From: Streptantibioticus cattleyicolor NRRL 8057 = DSM 46488
GTDB lineage: Bacteria; Actinomycetota; Actinomycetes; Streptomycetales; Streptomycetaceae
Length of the DNA stretch: 64,000 nucleotides
Direction: 5' to 3'
Assembly: GCF_000240165.1 (NCBI RefSeq)
Contig: NC_017585.1
Coordinates: forward strand, 1,116,001 to 1,180,000
Positions 13,881 to 22,938 of the stretch are shown in pieces (the stretch's first letter is position 1; every line of letters starts with the position of its first letter). The notes under the pieces are model-generated. The model saw only the letters and a program-made list of their open reading frames with translations. It had not been told where the DNA came from and searched no databases. A program made the position numbers and the translations under genes.

Positions 13881-15269
13881 ATGCCTCCCGCAACCACGCC
13901 TTTCCCGCCACCCCGGACCGTCCGGCGCCGGGTGCGGCGGGGTGCCGTGCTCGGCGCCCTGGCCGCCGCCGCGGCACTCGTCGGTTCGTGTTTCGCCGCT
14001 CCCGGCGCCGCCCGCGCCTCCGTCCCGCCGCCGCCCTCCGGGTGGACGCAGGTGTGGTCGGACGACTTCGACGGCCCGGCCGGCACCCCGCCCTCGGGCG
14101 CCAACTGGAAGTACGACCTCGGCACCGGCTTCGGCACCGGCGAGATCGAGACGATGACCAACAGCACCGCCAACGTCGCCCTCGACGGCAACGGCGACCT
14201 GCGGATCACCGCGCTGCGCGACGCAGGCGGCAACTGGACCTCGGGCCGCATCGAATCGCTGCGGGACGACTTCCAGCCCCCGGCCGGCGGCAAACTGCGC
14301 ATCGAGAGCCGCATCCAGATGCCCGGCCTCACCGGCGCCGCGGCGGCCGGCTACTGGCCCGCGTTCTGGACACTCGGCCAGCCGCTGCGCACCGGCGGCA
14401 CCTGGCCGAGCGTCGGCGAGTTCGACATCCTGGAGGACGTCAACGGGCAGAACCTGGCGTACGGCACCCTGCACTGCGGGGTCGACCCCGGCGGCCCCTG
14501 CAACGAGAGCTCCGGCCTCGGCGGCCGTACCGCCTGCCCCGGCAGCCCCTGCCCCGGCAACTGGCACACCTACGCGCTGGAATGGGACCGCAGCGTCTCA
14601 CCCGAGCAACTGCGCTGGTACGTCGACGGCCAGCAGTACTGGTCGGTCAACTCCTCCCAGGTCGACGCCACCACCTGGGCCAACGCCACCAACCACGGGG
14701 TCTTCGTCATCTACGACCTGGCGATGGGCGGCGGCTTCCCCAACGGCGTGGCCGGCACCACCACCCCGACCGGCGCCACCCAGTCCGGCGGCTCCATGCT
14801 GATCGACTACGTCTCCGTGCTCAGCAGCGGCGGCGGCTTCACCCCGCCGCCGAGCGGCCAGAGCGCCTACGGCACCATCCAGGCCGAGTCCTACTCCGCC
14901 CAGTCCGGCACGCAGACCGAGAACTGCTCGGACTCCGGCGGCGGCCAGGACGTCGGCTGGATCGCCAACGGAGACTGGCTGGAGTACAACGGCCTGGACT
15001 TCGGCTCCAGCGGCGCCACCCAGTTCAGAGCGCGGGTGGCCTCCGGGGCCGCGGCCGGGGTCAGCGGACTGGTGCAGGTGCGCCTGGACAGCCCGACGGC
15101 CACCCCGGTCGGTGACTTCGCGGTCGCCAACACCGGCGGCTGGCAGAGCTGGACGACGGTCCCGGCCAACATCTCCCGGGTCACCGGGGTCCACGACGTC
15201 TATCTGACGTTCGCCAGCGGCCAGCCCGCCGACTTCGTCAACGTCAACTGGTTCACCTTCGGTTCCTGA
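13881..15269 (+). CDS. Secreted GH16 beta-1,3-glucanase with C-terminal CBM6-like domain
   Basis: 462 aa from ATG 13881, preceded by GGAGGA six bases upstream. An Arg-rich n-region, a hydrophobic core (VLGALAAAAALVG) and an AAPGAARA cleavage region form a clear signal peptide. The catalytic domain (about 45-315) carries the GH16 signature GEFDILE, with nucleophile Glu180, Asp182 and acid/base Glu185. A linker of Gly/Pro leads to a beta-sandwich resembling CBM6 (IQAESYSAQSG near its start, VNVNWFTF at its end). It probably hydrolyses beta-1,3-glucans such as laminarin or fungal wall glucan outside the cell. It stands alone, divergent from the NRPS operon. Confidence 0.9.
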   Translation: MPPATTPFPPPRTVRRRVRRGAVLGALAAAAALVGSCFAAPGAARASVPPPPSGWTQVWSDDFDGPAGTPPSGANWKYDLGTGFGTGEIETMTNSTANVALDGNGDLRITALRDAGGNWTSGRIESLRDDFQPPAGGKLRIESRIQMPGLTGAAAAGYWPAFWTLGQPLRTGGTWPSVGEFDILEDVNGQNLAYGTLHCGVDPGGPCNESSGLGGRTACPGSPCPGNWHTYALEWDRSVSPEQLRWYVDGQQYWSVNSSQVDATTWANATNHGVFVIYDLAMGGGFPNGVAGTTTPTGATQSGGSMLIDYVSVLSSGGGFTPPPSGQSAYGTIQAESYSAQSGTQTENCSDSGGGQDVGWIANGDWLEYNGLDFGSSGATQFRARVASGAAAGVSGLVQVRLDSPTATPVGDFAVANTGGWQSWTTVPANISRVTGVHDVYLTFASGQPADFVNVNWFTFGS

Positions 15270-15324
15270 ACCCGGCCGGCGGCGTCGGTGACGACACCGG
15301 CGTCCGCCGTCCGGCAGGCCGTGT

Positions 15325-15341
15325 CCCGCGCCCGGCGCGGG
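15325..15341. terminator. GC-rich hairpin between convergent genes
   Basis: CCCGCG, loop CCCGG, CGCGGG forms a perfect 6-bp stem between the GH16 stop and the convergent hypothetical gene. It has no T-run, as is usual for actinomycete terminators. Confidence 0.35.
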
Positions 15342-15353
15342 GCACGGCCGTCC

Positions 15354-16022
15354 TCACGCGGCGAGGGCGGCCAGCGGCGAGCGGCGGTCGCGCTCGACGG
15401 AACGCAGCGCCGTCCAGTCGATCTCCGGATGGGTGGCCGGCAGCGCGTCGATGTCGGCGGTGCGGAACAACGGCAGGTCGGCCACCCCGCGTCCGGCGCC
15501 GAACCGCACGGCCCGCCACTCCACGGGGTGCACCCAGCCCAGCCGGACCATGTGGTCGAAGTCGGTGCGGCGCACCCCGATCCGGTCGGACGCCTGGGCC
15601 GGGGTGAGCGGCGACTCCTCGGCCACCAGGCGGGCCAGATCGGGGCGGGCGCACACGGCGTCCACCTGGTCGGGGTTGAGCAGCTCGGCGGCGGAGGCCA
15701 CGGCGAGGTCGGTGAGCAGCCGGCGCTCGATGAGCCGGCGGACCACGAAGGCGGTGACGGCGCCCTTGTCGCCGCCCCGGTCGCGCAGGTCCAGGGCGGC
15801 GGCGACGCGGTCGGCGGCGGCCTCGGCGGAGATCGCCTCGCGGGGCATGGCCGCCTTCACCGCCTCGGCGTCCATCGCCTCGACCGCCTCCGGCGACCAC
15901 TGCCAGGAGGACGCGTCCGGAGCCGGGACGACACCGGTGTGCCAGGCCCACCGGAACGCGGCGGCCGGCACACACAGCTGTCCGGCGACCTCGTCGGCAT
16001 CGTATCCGGAGCGTCGTGCCAT
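15354..16022 (-). CDS. Hypothetical protein with HTH-like segments
   Basis: 222 aa from ATG 16022, with a GGAAGGAAG ribosome site just upstream; an in-frame extension to 16340 looks non-coding. The product is acidic, helical and has no signal peptide or membrane segment. Two segments, DADEVAGQLCVPAAAFRWAW near the start and LTPAQASDRIGVRRTDFDHM around residue 145, each resemble a small helix-turn-helix followed by a Trp-rich wing. The C-terminal part reads like a second, weaker copy. A DNA-binding role is possible but not shown. I do not recognise the family. Confidence 0.6.
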   Translation of the reverse strand: MARRSGYDADEVAGQLCVPAAAFRWAWHTGVVPAPDASSWQWSPEAVEAMDAEAVKAAMPREAISAEAAADRVAAALDLRDRGGDKGAVTAFVVRRLIERRLLTDLAVASAAELLNPDQVDAVCARPDLARLVAEESPLTPAQASDRIGVRRTDFDHMVRLGWVHPVEWRAVRFGAGRGVADLPLFRTADIDALPATHPEIDWTALRSVERDRRSPLAALAA

Positions 16023-16204
16023 CGCGGATCTTCCTTCCTCGGTCGGCCGGGGGCGAGCGAACAGACGGTGACAGAACACGTGAAAGGCTGTCAACAAGCG
16101 ACCCCGGCGGCGGGCGGCCGGTACGGGCCGGAAAACCACCCCTTCCACCCCTGTGTCCGAGGCGGATACCGGTTTCAGCGCGCCAGTGCGGTTACCCGTA
16201 CCGT

Positions 16205-16558
16205 ATGGGAGAGCCTTGCTCGCAGTTGCCGCAGCCCTGGATCGGTGGCCGGTCCCGGCACGCGGTGGAACATGCGTACGAAGAGTTGACCGATCAGGTG
16301 ACGCGGACGGACGCCCGCACCCCGTACGCCGACGGCGCACTCGCCGCCTACCGGTGGGCGCTGGGGGCCGGCGGCAGCGGTCCGATCACCGGCACCCCGG
16401 GCGCGGCCCCGCCGGACGTGGAACGGCTCACCGCCGAGGTGGACGCCTCCGTGGTGCAGACCGAGGACCGCACCCAGTCGGCGGCCGGCCACGCCTTCGC
16501 CGAGGGCGTGCACGACGTGCTGACCTGGGTCTGCGGGCTGCGGGACGGGGCGCCCTGA
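16205..16558 (+). CDS. Small hypothetical protein
   Basis: 117 aa from ATG 16205. There is no strong ribosome site, and a much longer in-frame extension to 16016 looks artefactual. Codon third positions are strongly G/C, supporting a real gene. The sequence is soluble, slightly acidic and alanine-rich, with two amphipathic helices (HAVEHAYEELTDQV and GHAFAEGVHDVLTWV). I recognise no family. It is divergent from the preceding hypothetical gene (183-bp gap) and converges on the GlsB-like gene with a 14-bp gap. Confidence 0.55.
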   Translation: MGEPCSQLPQPWIGGRSRHAVEHAYEELTDQVTRTDARTPYADGALAAYRWALGAGGSGPITGTPGAAPPDVERLTAEVDASVVQTEDRTQSAAGHAFAEGVHDVLTWVCGLRDGAP

Positions 16559-16572
16559 GGCCGGGCACCGGG

Positions 16573-16842
16573 TCACGGCTGCCGGTTCCTGCCCAGCGTG
16601 AGCCGGTACAGCAGCAGCACGATGACCGAGCCGACGATCGCGGCGATCCAGGTCGACAGATGGAAGAACCCGTTGATCGAGTGGACCCCGAAGATCACCT
16701 TGCCGAGCCACCCGCCGAGCAGCCCTCCGGCGATGCCGATCAACATGGTGACCAGGCAGCCGCCCGGGTCCTTCCCTGGCATGAGAGCTTTGGCGATGAG
16801 GCCGGCCAGCAGGCCGAGCACCGCCCAGGCAATGATTCCCAC
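16573..16842 (-). CDS. GlsB/YeaQ/YmgE-family stress membrane protein
   Basis: 89 aa from GTG 16842, placed by a GGAGG site six bases upstream; the longer start at 16878 would put that site inside the gene. It has three hydrophobic segments: IIAWAVLGLLAGLIAKALMP, LVTMLIGIAGGLLGGWLG and WIAAIVGSVIVLLLYRL. The first carries the family's glycine-rich 'GLIAGxLAxxxxPG' pattern. These small transglycosylase-associated-type inner-membrane proteins are linked to general stress in many bacteria. Their biochemical activity is unknown. Confidence 0.85.
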   Translation of the reverse strand: MGIIAWAVLGLLAGLIAKALMPGKDPGGCLVTMLIGIAGGLLGGWLGKVIFGVHSINGFFHLSTWIAAIVGSVIVLLLYRLTLGRNRQP

Positions 16843-16944
16843 GGCAGTCCTCCGATCGTCGGGGTACGTTCCGACCACCGGTTGCCCCGTGTCGGACGGG
16901 GGAAACGCACGCCGTACGGGTGATCGCCGAAGGCAGCCGCCGGA

Positions 16945-18543
16945 TCAGCCGGAACCGGCCAGCGACGCGTACTCCTCGCGCAGCCGCCGCTTGAGGATCT
17001 TGCCGCTGGGGTTCTTCGGCAGCGTGCCGGTGACCACCACGTACTTGGGGACCTTGAACCCGGCCAGGTGCGCGCGGCAGTGGGCGATCAGCTCCTCGGG
17101 GGTGGGCCGCACGCCGTCGCGGGGGACCACCGCGGCGGTCACCGCCTCGACCCAGTAGGGGTGGGCGATCCCGAAGACCGCGGCCTCGGCCACCCCGGGG
17201 TGGCGGTGCAGCACCTCCTCGACCTCGCGGCCGGAGACGTTCTCGCCGCCGGTCTTGATCATGTCCTTCTTGCGGTCCACCACGTACAAGAACCCCTCGT
17301 CGTCGAGGAAGCCCAGGTCACCGCTGTGGAACCAGCCGCCCCGGAACGCCTCGGCGGTGCGCCGCGGATCGTTCCAGTAGCCGAGCATCGCCTGCGGAGA
17401 GCGGTGGACGATCTCCCCGGTCACCCCGGGCGCCACCGGCCGCCCCGCGTCGTCCACCACCCGCGTCTCGACGTTGAGCACCGGCCGCCCGGCCGAACCG
17501 GGACGCGCCGCGTGCTCCCCGGGGCGCAGCACGGTGGCCACCGGGGACATCTCCGTCTGGCCGTAGAAGTTGGTCAGCCCCATCTCCGGCAGCCGCCGCC
17601 GCAGCTCCGCCAGCACCTCACGCGGCATCGCGCTCGCCCCGTAGTACCCCTTGCGCAGCGACGACAGGTCGTGGCGGTCGAACTCGGGGCTGCGCAGCAA
17701 CGCCACCCACACCGTCGGCGGGCAGAACAGCTTGGTGGCCCGCTCCCGCTCCACCGCGCGCAGGATCGCCACCGGGTCGGGACCGGGCAGCACGACGCTG
17801 GTGGCGCCGAGGTAGACGTCCGGGGTGAGGAAGCCGTGCAACTGGGCGCAGTGGTACAGGGGGAGCGCGTGCACCTCGATGTCGTCACCGGTCATGGCGC
17901 CGCCCTCGATCGCGCTCACGTAGTTGGCGATCAGCGACCGGCTGGAGAGGACCGCGCCCTTGGGCCGCGACTCGGTGCCGGAGGTGTACATCAGCTGCAC
18001 CGGTTCGTCCTCGCCGAGCAGCACCCCCGGAACGCCGGTGTGCTGGTGGGCCTCCCACGCCGCGACGTCCTCCCAGCCGTCCGGGGCCGCCCCGGCCGGC
18101 CCGCCGATCCGGCCGCGCAGCCGCACCCGCCCCGGTGCCAGGGCGGCGAGCGCGGCGGTCGCCGGGGCGAGCAGGGCGTCCTGCGCGACCAGCCCGGTCG
18201 CGCCGCTGTGGTCGAGCACGTAGGCCAACTCCTCGGCGCCGAGCATGAAGTTGACCGGCACCGAGATCGCGCCCAGCCGGGCCAGCGCGAAGTAGACCAC
18301 CACGAACTCGCGGCAGTTGCGGGAGAAGAGCGCGACCCGGTCGCCCTTGGCCACCCCGCGCGCGGCGAGCGCCCCTGCGGTGCGGCCGACCGCCGCGTCC
18401 AGCTCGGCGAAGGTCTCCCGGCGCTCCCCCCACACCAGCGCGGTCTTCGCCGGCAGCCTCGCCGCGGTTCGCCGCAGCAGATCCGCGATGGTCTGCCCAC
18501 GGGTCGCGCCCACGGCCGCCCCCGCGTCCGGTTCGTCGCCCAC
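16945..18543 (-). CDS. Acyl-CoA synthetase (AMP-binding, FadD-like)
   Basis: 532 aa from GTG 18543, with GGAGGGAGG five bases upstream; an ATG at 18573 is a weaker alternative. The ANL-superfamily order is intact: MYTSGTESRPKG (P-loop), YGQTEMSP (A5), the HSGDLGFLDDEGF hinge region, DRKKDMIKTGGENVS, and a C-terminal PKNPSGKILKRRLR with the catalytic Lys. This is the pattern of medium/long-chain or aromatic acyl-CoA ligases rather than NRPS A domains. No beta-oxidation genes lie alongside, so the substrate cannot be set. It is monocistronic as far as can be seen. Confidence 0.88.
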   Translation of the reverse strand: MGDEPDAGAAVGATRGQTIADLLRRTAARLPAKTALVWGERRETFAELDAAVGRTAGALAARGVAKGDRVALFSRNCREFVVVYFALARLGAISVPVNFMLGAEELAYVLDHSGATGLVAQDALLAPATAALAALAPGRVRLRGRIGGPAGAAPDGWEDVAAWEAHQHTGVPGVLLGEDEPVQLMYTSGTESRPKGAVLSSRSLIANYVSAIEGGAMTGDDIEVHALPLYHCAQLHGFLTPDVYLGATSVVLPGPDPVAILRAVERERATKLFCPPTVWVALLRSPEFDRHDLSSLRKGYYGASAMPREVLAELRRRLPEMGLTNFYGQTEMSPVATVLRPGEHAARPGSAGRPVLNVETRVVDDAGRPVAPGVTGEIVHRSPQAMLGYWNDPRRTAEAFRGGWFHSGDLGFLDDEGFLYVVDRKKDMIKTGGENVSGREVEEVLHRHPGVAEAAVFGIAHPYWVEAVTAAVVPRDGVRPTPEELIAHCRAHLAGFKVPKYVVVTGTLPKNPSGKILKRRLREEYASLAGSG

Positions 18544-18604
18544 ACCGGCCTCCCTCCAGATGCGCCGCCGCACCGCACGCGACGCCGGGGGCGGCCCTCC
18601 TGGG

Positions 18605-18949
18605 TCAGATGCCGTCGACCGCCGCCACCGAGAACGGTACCGGGGTCCCCGGGCCCATCGGGCCGCCCTTGTCGAACTGGGAGCGTACGACGAGCAGACG
18701 GCCGTGGACGCGGACGGCGGTGGTGGGGATCTGGAGCGCCGGGTTGGTGACGCTCCGCTCCAGCCGGGCCGAGGCGCCGTCCGGCGAGACGTGCCAGCGG
18801 CTGGCGGTGTCGGTCACGTTCCGAACGACCCACAGCGTCCGGCCGCGCATCTCCAGCCCGTCGCCGTGGCGCATGTCGCCGCCGCGCAGGGCGACTTGGC
18901 GCACCGCGCCCGACGCGGTGTCGATCCGGAACAGGGTGGAGGAACGCGC
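18605..18949 (-). pseudogene. Remnant of an SMP-30-like beta-propeller protein (C-terminal part only)
   Basis: The minus-strand frame ending at TGA 18605-18607 encodes about 110 residues that match the last blades of secreted SMP-30/NHL-type propellers. TLFRIDTASGAVRQV, GDGLEMRGRTLWVV and QIPTTAVRVHGRLLVV follow the usual 'nGDGL-x-x-G-x-TLyVV ... vPTT-a-x-x-g-x-LyV' spacing. Full members exceed 300 aa and have a signal peptide. Here homology stops abruptly near 18940 and the 5' two-thirds are missing. The remaining codon bias is still good, so the loss looks fairly recent. Confidence 0.55.
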
Positions 18950-19007
18950 CGCCCTCGTCGGCCTCCTGAACCGCTGCGCCGCCTTCCTCGACTCCGTCCG
19001 TCCCTAG
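18935..19007 (+). pseudogene. 3' tail of an unidentified plus-strand gene
   Basis: From about 18935 to TAG 19005-19007 the plus strand encodes ERAALVGLLNRCAAFLDSVRP, with every codon ending in G or C apart from one CGT. Upstream of 18935 the frame has no gene-like composition. It reads like a severed helical C-terminus, perhaps of a regulator, starting where the opposing SMP-30 remnant stops. No family can be assigned. Confidence 0.3.
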
Positions 19008-19169
19008 GGCCGCGTCAGTCAGGGTTCGCCCCGTCGCGGCGCCTCGCGGCGTTGCCGGACCGACCGAGGGGCAGGGGGAACGCGGCCGATCCGGCGCCTT
19101 GCGACGCACCGCACCGGACGCCGCTCCTCACCGGGCGAACCCCGGCTGGCGCGGCCCTAAACTCCCCCC

Positions 19170-19916
19170 ATGACCGAGTCGACGGCGGACAGGGCACGGC
19201 GGGTCGCGGCGCTGGGGCCGTTCTTCGCTTTCGAGGCGCACGACGTGGGGGCGGCGGCCATGGGGCCCTGGCGACCGCTGGACCAACTGGTGCGGGAACC
19301 GGGGGCGTTGGCGGAGCGGGTGGCCTCGGTGCGGGGCCGGCTCGCGGCGGGCAACGGGCGGCGGCCGGAGGAGGTCGCGGCGCGGGTCGCGGCCTCGGTG
19401 ACCCATCTCGGCGTCGTCGCCCGCCTGGTGTCGCCGTTGCTGGCAGTGGCCGCGGCGTACGGGTTGCCGTCGGCCCCCGGTCTGGCCGAGATGTGGTGGC
19501 GGCCCGGGTCCGGCGGGGCGTTCCCGCTGTCGCTGCCGTTCGGCGCGCCGGCGGACGAGGGGCGGCCGGGGCGCGGGTTGTCCGAGCCGGTGGCGGCCGG
19601 GCTGGTCGACGGGGCGCTCGGCCAACTCGTCGGTGTCTTCGCCGAGTTGTCGGTCTCCCGGCGCGTGCTGTGGGGGAACGTCGCCTCCGCGGTCAACGGC
19701 GCTGTGGCCGCCGCGGCCTACTCGGCGCCCGGCGCGGCGGGGCCGATACGCCAGGCCGCCGATGTCCTGCTGGCGCAGCCGGCTCTGCGGGCCGCTCACG
19801 TCCGCACGGGCGCCGCCGGGGCGTTCCGGCGCCGCAGCTGCTGCCTGATCTACCGCGCGGCGCCGGGCGGGACGGGCGCGGTCTGCGGTGACTGCGTGCT
19901 GGCGTCGCGCCGCTGA
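19170..19916 (+). CDS. FhuF-like (2Fe-2S) ferric-siderophore reductase
   Basis: 248 aa. The C-terminus carries the FhuF-type cysteine cluster RRSCCLIYR...VCGDC, spaced C-C-x13-C-x2-C. Classical FhuF has about ten residues in the long gap, so there is a small Gly/Pro insertion. The rest is the helical FhuF domain with MWWRPGSGGAFPLSLP in the middle. Such proteins reduce ferric siderophores in the cytoplasm to release iron. No obvious ribosome site precedes the ATG, so it may be leaderless. There is no siderophore gene or IdeR-like box next to it. Confidence 0.8.
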   Translation: MTESTADRARRVAALGPFFAFEAHDVGAAAMGPWRPLDQLVREPGALAERVASVRGRLAAGNGRRPEEVAARVAASVTHLGVVARLVSPLLAVAAAYGLPSAPGLAEMWWRPGSGGAFPLSLPFGAPADEGRPGRGLSEPVAAGLVDGALGQLVGVFAELSVSRRVLWGNVASAVNGAVAAAAYSAPGAAGPIRQAADVLLAQPALRAAHVRTGAAGAFRRRSCCLIYRAAPGGTGAVCGDCVLASRR

Positions 19917-19961
19917 CGCCGCCGCACCGCCGAGGCCGTCGCGCTGTCGCGTCGTGCCACT

Positions 19962-20042
19962 GTATCGCGTTTCCCTGATACCGCGCCCAAACCCGCTCCG
20001 ACCAGCGGCACTTGACGTCACGCTAACGCGATATAACGTGTT
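19962..20042 (+). promoter_or_regulatory. Palindromic operator candidates and promoter for the FAD monooxygenase
   Basis: Two inverted repeats lie 60-140 bp before the ATG at 20103. One is GTATC-N10-GATAC (19962-19981). The other is AACGCG-ATATAA-CGTGTT (20025-20042), with one mismatch between arms. TATCGCGTT at 19963-19971 is also the exact complement of AACGCGATA at 20025-20033. A TTGACG (20012-20017) sits just before the second repeat. This looks like a TetR- or MarR-type operator over a promoter, but no regulator gene adjoins it. Confidence 0.45.
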
Positions 20043-20102
20043 GCTCGACGGCGGTCGACCGCTGCCGTCATACGGATGCGTGACCATGGGGAGGGGATCG
20101 GT

Positions 20103-21707
20103 ATGTCCGAAACACGGGTTCCGGTGCTGGTGGTGGGCGCCGGGTACGCGGGGTTGAGCGCGGCGGCCGGGCTGGCCTGGCGCGGGGTGCCGACGCTGCT
20201 GGTGGAACGGCGCGCGTCGACGTCCGTGCAGCCCAAGGCGTTCGGGCTGATGCCCAGGACGATGGAGATGCTGCGTCCGCTGCCGGGCGTGGCGGACGCG
20301 CTGATGGCGCAGTCGCGCTTCGACTTCATGGCCGAGGCCAGGATCGTCGTCGGCCGTTCCCTCACCGACCCCGACCCCAAGGTGGTGCTCGGCGGCCCCG
20401 GACGCGACATGACGCCCTACCGCAACCTCAGCCCGGCCGGCTTCGCCGCGGTCAGCCAGGCCGTCGGCGAACGCGTCCTGCGCGAGGCCGCCGAACGCCT
20501 CGGCGCCGAACTGCGCTTCTCCACCGCCCTGCGCCACCTGCGGGTGGACCCCGACGGGGTGACCGCCGAGCTGTCCGACGGCACCACGGTGCGCGCCGAC
20601 CACCTCGTCGCGGCCGACGGCCACCGCAGCCCGGTCCGCGAGGCCCTCGGCATCCCCGTCCACGGCAAGGGCGTCCTCGGCCACACCCACGTCATCGTCT
20701 TCGCCGCCGACCTCGACGGGATCGTCGACCGCACCTCCTTCCTGCTGCACTACCTCCAGAACGAGGTCTTCGACGGCGCCTTCATCGTCATCGACCAGGG
20801 ACACTACGGACTCGCCGTCAACTACGACCCCGGGCGCGGCCAGTCCGCCGCCGACTTCACCGACGAACGCTGCGCCGAACTGGCCCGCGTCGCCACCGGC
20901 GTACCCGACCTGGCGATCGAGGTCGTCGACCACGCCGACTTCACCATGGCGCACCAGGTGGCCGCGCGCTTCACCGACCCGCACCGCAGGGTGCTGCTGG
21001 CCGGCGACGCGGCGCACACCATGCCGCCCACCGGCGGCCAGGGCGGCAACCTCGCCGTGCAGGACGGCGCCGACGCGGCCTGGCGGCTCGCCCTGGCCGT
21101 CGGCGGCGCCACCGGCCCGGAGTTCCTGGACACCTACGACGCCGAACGACGCCCCGTCGGCGAACTCGTCGCCGGCCAGCAACTCGCCAACTACGCCGAG
21201 CGGATGGCCCCGCACCTGCGCGGCGGCGACGACCTCCCCGACCTCGTCGACCCCATGGCCGCGGCCTTCGGGGCCGGTGTGGTGGACGGCGCGGTGGAAC
21301 TGGAGGACCCGCTGCGCCCCAGCGCCCGCGTCGGTTTCCGGGCACCCAACGCCACCATCCGCCACGACGGCCGCGAGATCTCCGTGATCGACCTCTTCGG
21401 GGCCGGCTTCACCCTCCTCACCGGGGCGGACGGCCACGCCTGGCGCACCGCCGCCGGAGCCGTCGGCGCCCGGCTCGGCGTCCCCGTACGCGCCCACCTG
21501 GCCGACTCCGCCGAGTGCGCCGACCGCTACCGGCTGACCGGCCGCGGCGCGGTGCTGGTGCGCCCGGACGGGATCATCGCCTGGCGGCACGACGACACCG
21601 CCCACGACGACGCCACGCGCGACGCCGACCGCCCCGCCGGCCGTCCGCTCGACGAGGAACGGCTGCTCGCCGACGCCTTCGCCGGCGTTCTGCGGCTGCC
21701 CCGGTGA
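20103..21707 (+). CDS. FAD-dependent aromatic monooxygenase (class A flavoprotein)
   Basis: 534 aa from ATG 20103, behind a GGGGAGGGG site. The N-terminal dinucleotide fold is VGAGYAGLSAAAG, followed by a Glu at the end of the second strand (LLVERR). The second FAD motif is LLAGDAAHTMPPTGGQGGN. The C-terminal 110 residues form the thioredoxin-like tail seen in phenol-hydroxylase/MhpA-type enzymes. These hydroxylate phenolic or polyketide rings with NAD(P)H and O2. It is monocistronic, with its own palindromic promoter region, suggesting induction by a small aromatic ligand. The substrate is unknown; catabolism or antibiotic inactivation are both possible. Confidence 0.88.
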   Translation: MSETRVPVLVVGAGYAGLSAAAGLAWRGVPTLLVERRASTSVQPKAFGLMPRTMEMLRPLPGVADALMAQSRFDFMAEARIVVGRSLTDPDPKVVLGGPGRDMTPYRNLSPAGFAAVSQAVGERVLREAAERLGAELRFSTALRHLRVDPDGVTAELSDGTTVRADHLVAADGHRSPVREALGIPVHGKGVLGHTHVIVFAADLDGIVDRTSFLLHYLQNEVFDGAFIVIDQGHYGLAVNYDPGRGQSAADFTDERCAELARVATGVPDLAIEVVDHADFTMAHQVAARFTDPHRRVLLAGDAAHTMPPTGGQGGNLAVQDGADAAWRLALAVGGATGPEFLDTYDAERRPVGELVAGQQLANYAERMAPHLRGGDDLPDLVDPMAAAFGAGVVDGAVELEDPLRPSARVGFRAPNATIRHDGREISVIDLFGAGFTLLTGADGHAWRTAAGAVGARLGVPVRAHLADSAECADRYRLTGRGAVLVRPDGIIAWRHDDTAHDDATRDADRPAGRPLDEERLLADAFAGVLRLPR

Positions 21708-21728
21708 CCCGGGGATCCGTGGTGTGCC

Positions 21729-22901
21729 TCAGCCGCTCAGCCGACGCTCCAGGGGCGTGCGGAACCGCGGGGTGACCCGTACCCCGTCCAGCCAGCCGGC
21801 GAGGCGTCCGGCCTCGGCCTCGATCAGGGCGACCGCCTCGGGGCCGGGGTCGGACAGCAGCTCCCGGACGACCTCCCCGTCGGCGCGCTGGGCCCAGCCG
21901 CCGACGATCCGCCCGTTTCACCACACGGTGGGGCCGATGTTGCCCGCCCGGTCGAAGAGGTGGGGTATGTGACCGGGGTCGAGGTACCAGTCGCGCTCGC
22001 GCCAGCCCATCGCCGTCGGGTCGAGCCCGGGGAGCAGCGCGGCCCACGCCTCGCCGGCCTCCTCCGGACCCTCGTCGCCGGGCAGGACGTACCCGGTGCC
22101 GCCGGTCAGCTCCACCTCCACCGCCGCGACGTCCGCGAGCGCCGCCCGGACGTCCCGCAGCGACCACCCCGTCCACCACTTCACGTCCGCCTCGCTCCCC
22201 GGGCCGAACGCGCCCAGCCAGCGGCGCACCACCTCCGCCCTGGCCTCCCGCACGGGTACGTCGGGGAGCTGCGGTATCGGGGCCCAGGGGTACAGGCTGC
22301 TGGTCCACGAGCCACGCGGCCGGCCCCGGCGCACGTGCCCGTCCGAGGCGAGCAGCCGCAGCAGCCGGCTCCCCACGCTCTGCCGGGCCTCGTAGGGCTT
22401 GCCGGGCGACCTCAGGATCGTCTCGCGCAGCGCGGGGACGTGCTCGGACAGCTCGGCGGTGGTGGCCTCACCGTGCCGGGCGAGCGCCTGGAGCACCTCG
22501 CGCTCGGCCTCCACCAGCCGCCGCTCGTCCCAGCCGGTCGCGCCCTCGCGCAAGTGCTTGAGGAGCTGGGCGCGTTCACGTGCCGCGACGGCGCGGGCGG
22601 TGGAGGAGGCGACGTACGGCGCGAAGCCCGCGGTGACCGCGAACAGCGTGCGCCGCATCGACAACAGCTTGACCAGTGACACCTCCTCGTACAGCGCCCG
22701 GTCGACCTCGGCGGCGTCCGGCCGGGCGAGCCGGGCGCAGGCCGACAGGTAGACCGTCGCCGGATCCGTCGCGTGCAGCGCCACCACCGCGTCCGCGACC
22801 GACCCGACGTCCGGCGCCCGCCACGAGGGCGCCAGCAGATGACGCCGCGCGAGCCGGGCGCGGCGCTGCTCGTGGTCGAGCCGAGGAAGGTGAACGGTCA
22901 T
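21729..22901 (-). pseudogene. Winged-helix DNA-binding domain protein (HTH_42 type) with in-frame TGA
   Basis: From ATG 22901 the frame encodes a typical HTH_42-family protein: a basic N-terminus, RHLLAPSW, VVALHATDPATVYLSACAR, then VKWWTGWS and IPHLFDRAGNIGPTVW. It stops at TGA 21918-21920, exactly where relatives read W-W-x-G-R-x-V-G-G-W. Continuing in the same frame gives NGRIVGGWAQRADGEVV and more family sequence to TGA 21729, about 390 codons in all. A single TGG-to-TGA change explains it. The shortened 327-aa product may or may not work. These proteins are linked to DNA-repair or crosslink resistance in some species. Confidence 0.75.
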
Positions 22902-22938
22902 GACGGCGACGATACGGCAGGGGTACGACAACCCCCGC

